From positions 43,044 through 107,043 of the forward strand of contig NZ_JBDVNC010000039.1 in the NCBI RefSeq assembly GCF_039969785.1: a DNA stretch of 64,000 nt, given 5' to 3'. This document shows positions 16,835 through 24,465 of the stretch, in pieces. Below the pieces are notes generated by a model. The model did not search any database. It worked only from the letters and a program-made list of their open reading frames with translations, and was not told the origin of the DNA. The DNA comes from Shimia sp039969785 (lineage in GTDB: Bacteria > Pseudomonadota > Alphaproteobacteria > Rhodobacterales > Rhodobacteraceae). Position numbers and translations under genes: made by a program. Position 1 is the stretch's first letter. Each line of letters begins with the position of its first letter.

Positions 16835-18915
16835 CCCAGCCGCTCGGCCAGTGTTTTGAGTGTATTATCACCTTTTGGGTGAATTTCAAACCGAAAGTTG
16901 TTTTCGCTGCCGATAAGATCGTTCACATCCCACTCGGCGGCCCACGCAGGCGGCTTGTCCCAGTTGATGTGCGGGAGGCCGATTTTCGAGGAGTGGCAGA
17001 GCGCCACGCAGTAGACTAAAAGGTCCCACGCTTCGTTGCGTTGTTGGCCGGGGTTCACCCACCCTTTCGCGGTTTTGGTCTCCGCGCAAAGTTCCACGAA
17101 CCACCAGTCGGGCAGCCAGTCCGGGAACTCGACAAATCCGCCGCCGGGCATCTCACGCGAAAGCATGTTGTTCACCATGTCCTTCGCTTGGTTCGTGTTG
17201 ACCATCAGCACGGGGACTTCCCCCCGCGCCTGCGCTCGGCGGTCCTTGCGCTCGGCGTTCGGGTAGTCGATCCGAACCAACGGTATCTTGTCCCGGCCAT
17301 CCCCTTTCAGGAGTTGAACTCGCCGGTGGTAGTTCCGGCCTTCCGGGTCCGAGCGAAGCTGCCGCCAGAACTCATACGCGTTCGCGGTCGCGGATTCGGC
17401 ACCGCCGGAGTCCACCGCCATCATGCGGATTTGCATGTGCCGTCCCGAGTCGTCGGCCAAGTCGTAGGTTTTCTCCAGAACCTTGTCGATCAGGAGCCAC
17501 CAGTCCTCAACATAGGTGCCGGGCTTGAGGGGCCGGGGGTCCCCGTCCTCGTCCAGCCGGTTCGCCTTGCGGATTTTGAAGCGGTCGATCACGACAATAT
17601 CGCCGTGAGGTTTGACGCCGTGGATTTGCACCTCAAAGCGCGATTTCTGCGTGTCCACCGTGGCGATCAAGAACCGGACTCCCTCGGGCACGACTTTCTC
17701 GCCGATGTCCTTGGCCCGGGTTTTGACTTCCTCCGGCAGCCTCTCGGCCTCGATCCCGGCAGGCAGGAACGGCAAGCCTTGGTCGGTGTTGACGGTCGTT
17801 TTCAGGGCCTCCTCCGAGCCGGTGGCCTCCATCTCGGCCAGGGCTTTTAGGTACTTAAGAGTCATGTCTGTCCAGTCGGCGAACGCCGCCGCCGGGCCTT
17901 TCAGCCAGAAGGACGCCGTGAGCGAGCGGATAGGTTCGCCGATGATCTCACCGGATTCCGGGTCCATCTTCTCGTTGTCCCGCAGCCAGAAGCCGCGCTT
18001 GTTCATCCCGCGCTTGCCGGGGGTGCCGCTTTCCTCGTGGTAACTATCCCGGAACGGGTGGGCGCAATGCGGGCACTCCAGGACCACCTGTTCGGCGGCG
18101 GCCAGCAAGTCGTCGGTGTCAGGCCACTTGAACAGGGAGAAGTCCGGTTCAAACGGTGTACCACACGACAGGCAGGGCCAATACCACCGACGCCGATCTC
18201 CCCGATTATAGAGGGCGAGGATGCCCGAGGTTGGCGGTGCCTGGTGCGGAGTCTGAGGTATCCAGCGGGAGTTCTCGATGACCCGGCTGGGCGAGGACTC
18301 TGCGGCGCACATGCCGAACCGCTTAAAGGTTTTCATCCGCTGGGACGCCAAGTCGTAGGGCGAACCTTCGCCGCCGACGTCTTCGTCCATCCGGTCATAG
18401 TCGGCGAGCCACAGACGGCCCACGGGCTTACCCGAGAGTTCGTTCACCGTAGGCCAGGACAGCGTGTATAGCATCCCGGAGGTGAACTTGGTCGAATACG
18501 TGGACGAGTTTTGCTTGCCGGGCAGAAGCCGGTTTCTGATCTCCGGGTTATCCCGGAACAGCTTTTCAACCCGGCGTTGGTGCCAGTCGCGCGCCGCCGA
18601 CTGTGATTTGTCGATGTGCATGAAGTCCGCCGGATCGCAGATCGCGCTATGGTTCAACCAATTTAGAGACATGTCGGACTTGCCACATTGGGCCGGGCCG
18701 ACGAACGCCATGCCGGTGAAGTCGAGGGAGTTCAAAACCTCCATCGGCTCAACCAAGTACGGCGTGGTGTCATTCTTGAACGGGCCGACGTAGGAGCCGG
18801 GGTTGTTTACAAAACGGTATTTCTCGGCGGACTCCGCCACCGTTAGCCGCTCGGGCGGGCGCACCGCCTCGGCGGTCGCCAGAACCATATTTTCGAGGGA
18901 CTGGAACTTACCCAT
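16831..18915 (-). CDS. Phage terminase large subunit (GpA family)
   Basis: This 694-residue packaging motor cuts the concatemer and pumps DNA into the prohead. An ATP-binding loop GPAQCGKS lies at residues 73-80, and LWLADYDRMDED near 170 may include the acidic catalytic site of the ATPase. A zinc-ribbon-like pair CLSCG and CPHC lies at about 245-285. The C-terminal half, with ATVDTQKSRFEVQIHG and MMAVDSGG, is the nuclease domain. Length and motifs fit the lambda GpA family (PF05876). The 3' end contains a prophage dyad copy, and the start overlaps the small terminase gene by eight bases. Confidence 0.93.
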   Translation of the reverse strand: MGKFQSLENMVLATAEAVRPPERLTVAESAEKYRFVNNPGSYVGPFKNDTTPYLVEPMEVLNSLDFTGMAFVGPAQCGKSDMSLNWLNHSAICDPADFMHIDKSQSAARDWHQRRVEKLFRDNPEIRNRLLPGKQNSSTYSTKFTSGMLYTLSWPTVNELSGKPVGRLWLADYDRMDEDVGGEGSPYDLASQRMKTFKRFGMCAAESSPSRVIENSRWIPQTPHQAPPTSGILALYNRGDRRRWYWPCLSCGTPFEPDFSLFKWPDTDDLLAAAEQVVLECPHCAHPFRDSYHEESGTPGKRGMNKRGFWLRDNEKMDPESGEIIGEPIRSLTASFWLKGPAAAFADWTDMTLKYLKALAEMEATGSEEALKTTVNTDQGLPFLPAGIEAERLPEEVKTRAKDIGEKVVPEGVRFLIATVDTQKSRFEVQIHGVKPHGDIVVIDRFKIRKANRLDEDGDPRPLKPGTYVEDWWLLIDKVLEKTYDLADDSGRHMQIRMMAVDSGGAESATANAYEFWRQLRSDPEGRNYHRRVQLLKGDGRDKIPLVRIDYPNAERKDRRAQARGEVPVLMVNTNQAKDMVNNMLSREMPGGGFVEFPDWLPDWWFVELCAETKTAKGWVNPGQQRNEAWDLLVYCVALCHSSKIGLPHINWDKPPAWAAEWDVNDLIGSENNFRFEIHPKGDNTLKTLAERLG
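16868..16882. promoter_or_regulatory. Prophage dyad copy C (TCACC-N5-GGTGA), upstream of gpW
   Basis: This dyad with spacer TTTTG lies 34 bases before the gpW start, inside the terminase 3' end. On the minus strand TTGAAA (16889-16884) lies 17 bases from AATACA (16866-16861), so the dyad fills the spacer of a promoter-like pair. About 30 bases around it are nearly identical to copy D at 19919. Confidence 0.6.
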
Positions 18916-19597
18916 CTATCACACCCTCGTCTTCGCCGTGGTCCGCCTCCTGAGAGGGCGTCGTTCGATCTTTCGGCATCTCGACCAGGCTGTTGTGCAG
19001 GTCGGTCTGGAGGCCATCCACGAGACTCATAAGTTCGGTGCGCGCGTCGGTGGTTAGAGCGTTGTTCTCGGCCACCTGGTCGATCCAAAGCTGGGTAGTG
19101 GTCTTGAGGCGCTGAAAGGTTTCACCCAGGACACTCAGCACGTCCTCCGTGGCCCACAGTTCGCCCGCTTGCTCTCGCCATTTCTGTTCCTTGAGCCGCG
19201 CGTCCCAGACGTCCTTCTGGAGTGCGACAGGCAGGTCGGCCACGCCCATCTTTCGGACGTAGGCCGCAATATCGACCTTGGGCTTAACCAAGAATTGCAT
19301 CGCCTGGCGAAAATCGTATAGCGGGATGTTTCCCCGGTGGTGCGAGATCGGAGTCAGTTCTGCCAGCTTCTTCGTGACCGTCTTGCGGTCCATCGACATC
19401 GCCTCAGACAGGAACGTGATTGATACGGGGCGGTGGAGGGCCTGGACCGCAGCCGCGTCCGACTTGCGACGGGCGCTCGGTTCGGGCGTCTTCCGGGGCT
19501 TCGTCTCGGTCACGCCTTTGGGCCGACCGGGGCTACGTTTTGCCGGGCTGGTTTCTTCGGGTTCGGGGCCGAGGAGGTCGTCCAGTTCCGCGCTCAT
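18908..19597 (-). CDS. Terminase small subunit (DUF1441-like)
   Basis: This 229-residue protein precedes the large terminase and overlaps it by eight bases. The N terminus is Pro/Lys/Arg-rich (KRSPGRPKGV, AT-hook-like), followed by a winged-helix segment with SITFLSEAMSMDRKTVTKKLAEL and then a helical oligomerisation region. This arrangement matches DUF1441 proteins, regarded as small terminases that recognise the packaging site. It overlaps the upstream AlpA-like gene by four bases. The DNA-binding role is inferred from the helix-turn-helix and position. Confidence 0.78.
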   Translation of the reverse strand: MSAELDDLLGPEPEETSPAKRSPGRPKGVTETKPRKTPEPSARRKSDAAAVQALHRPVSITFLSEAMSMDRKTVTKKLAELTPISHHRGNIPLYDFRQAMQFLVKPKVDIAAYVRKMGVADLPVALQKDVWDARLKEQKWREQAGELWATEDVLSVLGETFQRLKTTTQLWIDQVAENNALTTDARTELMSLVDGLQTDLHNSLVEMPKDRTTPSQEADHGEDEGVIDG

Positions 19598-19884
19598 GGG
19601 CGGCCCCCTTGGGCTTCAAGCCATCCCGCCCACTTCGTCGGGGCGTTCGAGTTCGGGCTTCGCAGAGCAATCCGCCACGCCATCCAGGAGTCCACCTCCG
19701 ACTCTAGAAACCCTACCGCGCGTTCGTGAATTTGGATGGGCTGCGGGAAGTCGCCTGCGCTGACCATCCGCTGAACCGTGCGCTTCTCAAGACCGATTCG
19801 CTCCTCGACCTGGTTCATGCGGAGGAATCGCATGGCCGGGGGCGGAGCGCTCGGCTTTTCCGTTGTCGCGTCTTGAGGCGTCAT
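19594..19884 (-). CDS. AlpA-like helix-turn-helix regulator
   Basis: This is 96 residues from the ATG at 19884; the frame is open further upstream, but that part covers the dyad and looks non-coding. The core FLRMNQVEERIGLEKRTVQRMVSAGDFPQPIQI is the AlpA/MerR-like winged-helix pattern, with a Trp-rich C terminus (WMAWRIAL). AlpA proteins activate excision or late genes of P4-like elements and are often encoded near the integrase. This one is the first gene of the packaging cluster, and a prophage dyad copy lies 35 bases upstream, so it may bind that dyad itself. The start is somewhat uncertain because the ribosome site is weak. Confidence 0.8.
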   Translation of the reverse strand: MTPQDATTEKPSAPPPAMRFLRMNQVEERIGLEKRTVQRMVSAGDFPQPIQIHERAVGFLESEVDSWMAWRIALRSPNSNAPTKWAGWLEAQGGRP

Positions 19885-19918
19885 AGGGTGACTCGCTTTC
19901 TGTTTGTCACTACCTAAA

Positions 19919-19933
19919 TCACCTTTTGGGTGA
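19919..19933. promoter_or_regulatory. Prophage dyad copy D (TCACC-N5-GGTGA), upstream of alpA-like gene
   Basis: This dyad with spacer TTTTG lies in the 187-base gap between integrase and the AlpA-like gene. On the minus strand TTGAAA (19940-19935) precedes it directly, and a weak -10 position (TTAGGT) lies 17 bases on. Flanks match copy C. It is the best candidate for the control site of the whole packaging and structural cluster. Confidence 0.6.
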
Positions 19934-20071
19934 ATTTCAACCGAAAAGTTATTTATCCCCTTTCGGGTTCGTGTAAGGTGGTCGTGTAGGGGAAACCCTT
20001 TTCGCGGGGCCGGGTCGATGTCGCTCCTCCCTTCCTGGCCCCGCAACCAATTGCGTACAGCGCGCCGAGAG

Positions 20072-21280
20072 TCATTTCTCCGCTCTCACCAGCGCCATCT
20101 GTTCGCCTAGCCAGTCCGCCCACCATTGCATCATTTCCGAACGCTGCTCTAGGTACTCCGCTGCGTTGTACGCGCCGCGCACCTCGTTGCGCTCCTCGTG
20201 GCTCAGTTGCTTTTCGATCCAATCTCGGTTCCAACCGCCCTCATTTGCGTTCGTGGAGAACGTCGAGCGAAACCCGTGATGGGTGTGTTCGGTTTTGGTG
20301 CAGTAGCCCATGCGCCGGAGCGCTGCGTTTAGGGTCACGTCTGAAATACATTTTTGGTCGCTGCGCGGAGCAGGGAACATTAACTCGCCGTTGCCCGAGA
20401 GCGCGTGGAGCCACTTCAACACCCCTAGCGCTTGATCCGAGAGAGGGACAATGTGATCACCGTGGTCGCCCTTGGTGCGCGCCTCCGGGATCGTCCAGCG
20501 GCGGCGCTCCCAATCAATCTCGCACCACCGCCCGGCGCGCAACTCGGTCGAACGTAGGAAGCAGTACCCGGACAGGAGGAGACCGGCTCGGGTTTGCGGG
20601 CCGCCCTCGTAGCCGTGGATCGCCAGCAAGAGGCCGCCGACCTTCTTCGGGTCGGTCAGGCCGGGGCGCTTGGTGTGCTTCCGCTTGACCGTCGCAATCG
20701 TGATGACGGACGCCGGGTCGTGGAGGCACCTGTCTTGGGCCGCCGCGAAACGGAACACCTGGCTCATTTTCTGTCGAACGTCCTTGGCGGTATCGAACAG
20801 TTCGGCGGCCTCCAGACGGCGGACGATCTCCAGGACCTCCGATGGTCTGATCGTCGCGATGTCGCGCGCGGCGAAGTCCTGGTAGGTGCGGCGCAGGTTG
20901 CGCTCCAGCTTCACGAAAGTCAGCGGCGAGATGCCGTCGGCTTTCCTCTTAGCGATAAACTCCTCGCAGTTTGTCTCCCAAAGCTGCGAGTCCGCTGCGG
21001 GCGTCTGAGCGTCGTCGCCAAGGTCCGCCCGCTTGAGGTCCACCCCCGACCGGGCGAGGTGCTTCACACGTCGGGCCATTTCGCGCGCCTTCGCCAGTTT
21101 GAGCGCCGGGTACTCGCCGAGGGTGTGGGTCTTTTTGTGCTTCTCACCCCTTGACCGGAACGTGACGCGGAAAATCTTTTTTCCAGTGGGCCGCACTTCG
21201 ACGTACATTCCCTCGCCGTCCGTCAGGCGTTGGGCTTTGGTTCGCGGCTTGGCCGCCTTGATTTGTGATTCAGTCAGCAT
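20072..21280 (-). CDS. int: Prophage tyrosine integrase (P4-like)
   Basis: This 402-residue protein starts MLTESQIKAAKPRTKAQRLTDGEGMYVEV, the DUF4102-type arm-binding domain of P4-like integrases, followed by a core-binding helical domain (about 105-200) and the catalytic domain. Catalytic residues visible are Arg in LRSTELRAGRW (near 244), HHGFR near 335, His in KQLSHEE and Tyr in AYNAAEYL near 378. It lies immediately beside tRNA-Arg, toward the tRNA 3' end, the standard layout for tRNA integration. Between it and the tRNA are two families of short repeats that are good candidates for its binding sites. Confidence 0.93.
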   Translation of the reverse strand: MLTESQIKAAKPRTKAQRLTDGEGMYVEVRPTGKKIFRVTFRSRGEKHKKTHTLGEYPALKLAKAREMARRVKHLARSGVDLKRADLGDDAQTPAADSQLWETNCEEFIAKRKADGISPLTFVKLERNLRRTYQDFAARDIATIRPSEVLEIVRRLEAAELFDTAKDVRQKMSQVFRFAAAQDRCLHDPASVITIATVKRKHTKRPGLTDPKKVGGLLLAIHGYEGGPQTRAGLLLSGYCFLRSTELRAGRWCEIDWERRRWTIPEARTKGDHGDHIVPLSDQALGVLKWLHALSGNGELMFPAPRSDQKCISDVTLNAALRRMGYCTKTEHTHHGFRSTFSTNANEGGWNRDWIEKQLSHEERNEVRGAYNAAEYLEQRSEMMQWWADWLGEQMALVRAEK

Positions 21281-21309
21281 GATTTGCTCCTCTACTTGGG
21301 AGAATCGAG

Positions 21310-21400
21310 GGTGGTGTAACTTTTCCCGGGGGGTGGTGTAACATTAGCCTTAAGTTGATCTTTCAACCAATTATACTAAAAGTTACACCAAGTTACACCA
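21310..21400. repeat. Inverted pairs of TGGTGTAAC, candidate integrase arm sites
   Basis: TGGTGTAAC occurs twice on the plus strand (21312-21320, 21333-21341) and twice on the minus strand as adjacent direct copies (AGTTACACCA at 21381-21390 and 21391-21400). The two pairs face each other upstream of the integrase start. Repeats of this size between int and the attachment site are typical arm-type sites, and they could also overlap the int promoter. Confidence 0.55.
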
Positions 21401-21423
21401 CTTTTTTCCCGCATTAAGTCGCC

Positions 21424-21495
21424 TTATGTCGCGCTATGTCGCAAATAAAAGCTAATAAAATCAGCCTGTTGTCGCGTTGCGTCGCTTTATGTCGT
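21424..21495. repeat. TATGTCGC-type repeats next to the tRNA 3' end
   Basis: Five related octamers are spaced about ten bases apart within two groups: TATGTCGC at 21425 and 21435, then TTGTCGC, TGCGTCGC and TATGTCGT between 21469 and 21494. All point the same way and end eight bases before the tRNA. The helical-turn spacing suggests cooperative protein binding, by integrase or an excision factor. Confidence 0.5.
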
Positions 21496-21502
21496 GTGAA
21501 AT

Positions 21503-21579
21503 TGGCGCTCTGGGGAGGATTCGAACCCCCGACCCCCTGATTCGTAGTCAGGTACTCTATCCAGCTGAGCTACCAGAGC
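21503..21579 (-). tRNA. tRNA-Arg(ACG)
   Basis: A complete cloverleaf can be folded: acceptor GCTCTGG with CCAGAGC, discriminator G and encoded CCA; D arm GCTC/GAGT; anticodon stem CCTGA/TCAGG around loop CTACGAA, giving anticodon ACG (read as ICG); T arm with TTCGAAT. It is 77 bases long. It marks the prophage boundary, since the integrase lies beyond its 3' end. The 3' half is the probable attachment core; the second copy must lie left of the window. Confidence 0.97.
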
Positions 21580-21591
21580 GCGGTGGAGTGG

Positions 21592-21620
21592 GATTTAGAG
21601 GGAGTGCGGCGGGTTTGCAA
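21592..21620 (-). promoter_or_regulatory. Candidate promoter of tRNA-Arg
   Basis: On the minus strand TTGCAA (21620-21615) lies 17 bases from TAAATC (21597-21592), about 13 bases before the mature tRNA start. Spacing and the GC-rich stretch after the -10 suit a stable-RNA promoter. Confidence 0.45.
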
Positions 21621-21639
21621 GGGCAAAAAGCAAGAATTT

Positions 21640-23028
21640 TCAAGTATCCGCCACATCGCCTTTGGGCAGGCAAATTTCAAAGCACGTTCCGTCTGATCCG
21701 GTCTTCTTTAACCGAACAGTTCCACCATGACCGCGCACCAGTTCTGCCGAAATCGCCAGCCCCAGACCGGACCCGCCCTTGCGGATTCCCCCCTGAAACG
21801 GCGTGAACAGATGTTCCTGCGCCTTTGGCGGCAACCCCGGGCCGGTGTCACTGATGAAGATGAACCAAACGTCGTCGTCTTCCTGACAGGACACCGATAT
21901 TTCCCCGGCCTCACCACTGGCCATGATCGCCTGTCGCGCATTACGCACAAGGTTTGAGATCACCCGATAAAGCTGTTCCGCATCCGCGCGCACCATCATT
22001 CCCGCAGGGATATCTTCGGCAAAACTCAGATCATAGTCACCCACGGCAAGCCGTTCGCTTTCGATGACGTCCGCAACGATATCAAGCAACGGTAATCGCG
22101 TCAGCTTGGGCGGCGGCTCTTCGGCCTTGCCAAATGCCAGCGTGGATTCGCACAGATGCACCGCGCGGGTGATCGAGTTCACCAGCTTGGGCGCCAGCCT
22201 CGTTACGGTTGGATCCTGACTCATTTCAATCCGGTCAGTGAACAATTGCGCCGACGTCAGGATGTTGCGCAGATCGTGACTGACCTTGGCCACTGCCCCG
22301 CCCAACTGGGCCAGCCGTTCTTTTTGCTTAAGCGACGCCGTCAGCTCGACCTGAAGGCTCTGCAGCGCCTCTTCGGCTTCGCGCAGCTCGATAATACCGG
22401 CCGACGGTTGGATGATCCTGCGCGCATCCTCCGGGGCGTCCGCGTAAGATTGCATATACCCAATCACGCCCTTGATGGGGCGCACCAAAAACGCCCGCAC
22501 GGCCAAAAACAACAGGAATGCGGTCACGACCGAAATCACAGCCGACAAAGCAAGAATGCGCACGCCATAGTCCAGCATGGCCAGTCGCAACCCCCTTGTG
22601 TCCATGGTCACTTCGATCAGTATACCGGCTTCGCGCACCGGCGCGCCCATCACGCGGATCACACGGTCTTTGCCGTCGAAACATCGCACCAAAGCATCGC
22701 GGATCAAGCCAAATGCGCCGGCATCGCGCATGTCAAATGTCGCGTGAATTGGGCTTGGGATCGGGGAACTCAATATCAACTGGCGCATCTCATCACGCCG
22801 CAACACAACGTTAAAGACTTCGGCATTCTCCAACAGCTCTGTCTCAAGTTCGGCATCGATCATATCATCTGCCAGCAACGCCAATGACGCGATTTGCGCC
22901 CGCTCCAGACGCAACAGCAAATAGTCCTCACGAAACCGGGCAACCGACGGCACAAAGATCAACACTTCGGCCAGCATCACGAAGATGACTGTCAAAATCA
23001 GAAACCGACCCGAAAGTGAGTTTAGCAT
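21640..23028 (-). CDS. Membrane sensor histidine kinase
   Basis: This 462-residue two-component kinase has a membrane helix at about 8-28, a periplasmic sensor region at 30-155, a second helix at about 157-180, and a HAMP-like linker. The phospho-acceptor is His251 in VSHDLRN. The ATPase domain has an N box (LVRNARQAI, 360-368), G1 (DTGPGLP, 394-400) and G2 (GGSGLGLAI). The histidine motif is of the SHDLRNxL kind found in alphaproteobacterial kinases that lack a neighbouring regulator gene, as here. It ends 61 bases before tRNA-Arg. The signal sensed is unknown. Confidence 0.88.
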   Translation of the reverse strand: MLNSLSGRFLILTVIFVMLAEVLIFVPSVARFREDYLLLRLERAQIASLALLADDMIDAELETELLENAEVFNVVLRRDEMRQLILSSPIPSPIHATFDMRDAGAFGLIRDALVRCFDGKDRVIRVMGAPVREAGILIEVTMDTRGLRLAMLDYGVRILALSAVISVVTAFLLFLAVRAFLVRPIKGVIGYMQSYADAPEDARRIIQPSAGIIELREAEEALQSLQVELTASLKQKERLAQLGGAVAKVSHDLRNILTSAQLFTDRIEMSQDPTVTRLAPKLVNSITRAVHLCESTLAFGKAEEPPPKLTRLPLLDIVADVIESERLAVGDYDLSFAEDIPAGMMVRADAEQLYRVISNLVRNARQAIMASGEAGEISVSCQEDDDVWFIFISDTGPGLPPKAQEHLFTPFQGGIRKGGSGLGLAISAELVRGHGGTVRLKKTGSDGTCFEICLPKGDVADT

Positions 23029-23046
23029 ATCATTGGCCCGTTGGTG

Positions 23047-24465
23047 TCATGGCAGCCATCGCTGAACCAGCCCGACCACCATCTTGACCTTTGGACTATC
23101 AAATAGCTTCGGCGAAAAATAGGCCCCGGCCACGCGCTTGTTAATTTCACCCACGGTCGGATAAGGCGCCACCATGGCCGCGACGGCCGACATCTTGAGC
23201 CTATTTGCGATTGCCAGTGCCCAAAGATTGATCAGCTCGCCCGCATGAGGCCCTGCAATCGACACGCCAACCGGACGTCCTTTGACAACCATCGCCTTGA
23301 CCAACCCTTTTGCCTTACGCTCCGCAATCAGCCGGTCGTTATGTTCGATATCAAACCGCACAACGGTCAGCTTGTCGCCGTATGTCTTACGGGCTTCGGC
23401 TTCGGTTGGACCAATCTGGGCCAGTTCCGGGTCTGTATACGTGGCGTAAGGAATGTGGTCCGTGCGCGCCTTGGCGGGCAATCCAAACAAGGCCGATCGG
23501 ATGATAACCCCTGCGTGATACCCGGCCACATGCGTAAACTGCGCACCGCCCGCAACATCTCCAATCGCGTAAACCTTGCGGTTGGTCGTTTTCATGCTGT
23601 CATCCACTTTGATGCCGGTCCGCGTGGTCTCGATCCCTGCCGCCTCAAGGTTCAGCGTGTCCACGTTTGATTTACGTCCAACCGCCATCAACAGGTGTGA
23701 CCCGGAAAAGCTCCGCCCGTCTTTGGTCTCGACCGTAATCGTATCGCCGCTCTGGCTGATATGTGCAGCCAGAGCGTCTTCGGCAATTTCGACACTTTCG
23801 GCGCGCAGATTATCCAGCACAAAAGCCGCCATTTCCGGATCGTCACGCCCCAAGGCCTTCATGCCCTCGATGACCGTGACCTTACAGCCCAGACGCACAT
23901 GCGCCTGCGCCATTTCCAGACCAATCGGCCCGCCACCAATCACCAAAAGATGGTCGGGCTTTTCCTTCAGATCAAACAAAGTCTCGTTGGTCAGCCATGC
24001 CACATCTTCCAACCCCGGAATCGGCGGCACCAATGGGCTAGACCCCGTGGCGATCACGACCCGCCGCGCAGTAATCCGATGCGCGCCAGCCTCAACAACC
24101 GAAGGCGAAACAAACTGGCCGTATTCGCGGATCACCCGCACGCCCATGTCTTCGAACCGTTCCTGACTATCAAGCGGTGCGATCTGCGCGATCACGTCTG
24201 CCACATGGTCCTTGGCTGCCGCATAGTCCACCTTTGGCGTCACATCCGCGACGCCGTAAATGCTGGCATGCGATTGCGCATAGGCCGCCTTGCCGCTGGC
24301 GATCAGCGCTTTGGACGGGACACACCCCCAGTTCAGACAGTCACCGCCCATGACATGGCCTTCCAAAAGCACAACACTTGCGCCCATCTGGATTGCGCCC
24401 GCCGCCACAGACAATCCGCCGGATCCGCCCCCGATGACCAAAACATCGGTTTTGATCTCTTCCAT
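23047..24465 (-). CDS. Pyridine nucleotide-disulfide oxidoreductase, mercuric-reductase-like
   Basis: This is 472 residues from the ATG at 24465 (GGAGG seven bases before; the longer frame has no such site). FAD loop GGGSGGL lies at 12-18, the redox pair CLNWGC at Cys43 and Cys48, the NAD loop IGGGPIGLE near 175 and the second FAD motif AIGDVAGG near 305. The C terminus reads APYPTVGE, where lipoamide and mercuric reductases have a catalytic His-Pro; the His is replaced by Tyr, placing it in a subgroup of unknown substrate. The N-terminal mercury-binding domain is absent. It overlaps the TVP38 gene (TAATG), a pairing seen in many bacteria that suggests membrane-linked redox work. Confidence 0.85.
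   Translation of the reverse strand: MEEIKTDVLVIGGGSGGLSVAAGAIQMGASVVLLEGHVMGGDCLNWGCVPSKALIASGKAAYAQSHASIYGVADVTPKVDYAAAKDHVADVIAQIAPLDSQERFEDMGVRVIREYGQFVSPSVVEAGAHRITARRVVIATGSSPLVPPIPGLEDVAWLTNETLFDLKEKPDHLLVIGGGPIGLEMAQAHVRLGCKVTVIEGMKALGRDDPEMAAFVLDNLRAESVEIAEDALAAHISQSGDTITVETKDGRSFSGSHLLMAVGRKSNVDTLNLEAAGIETTRTGIKVDDSMKTTNRKVYAIGDVAGGAQFTHVAGYHAGVIIRSALFGLPAKARTDHIPYATYTDPELAQIGPTEAEARKTYGDKLTVVRFDIEHNDRLIAERKAKGLVKAMVVKGRPVGVSIAGPHAGELINLWALAIANRLKMSAVAAMVAPYPTVGEINKRVAGAYFSPKLFDSPKVKMVVGLVQRWLP

Noticed and set aside
10233..21280. Capsid-forming satellite island
   Set aside because: Int plus AlpA plus capsid genes fit, but such islands lack tails; here a complete tail set with tape measure is present.
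1..21503. Gene transfer agent cluster
   Set aside because: BR0599-type tail genes also occur in GTAs, but the GpA terminase, gpW, gpD, gpE-type capsid and tRNA-linked integrase point to a lambda-like prophage.
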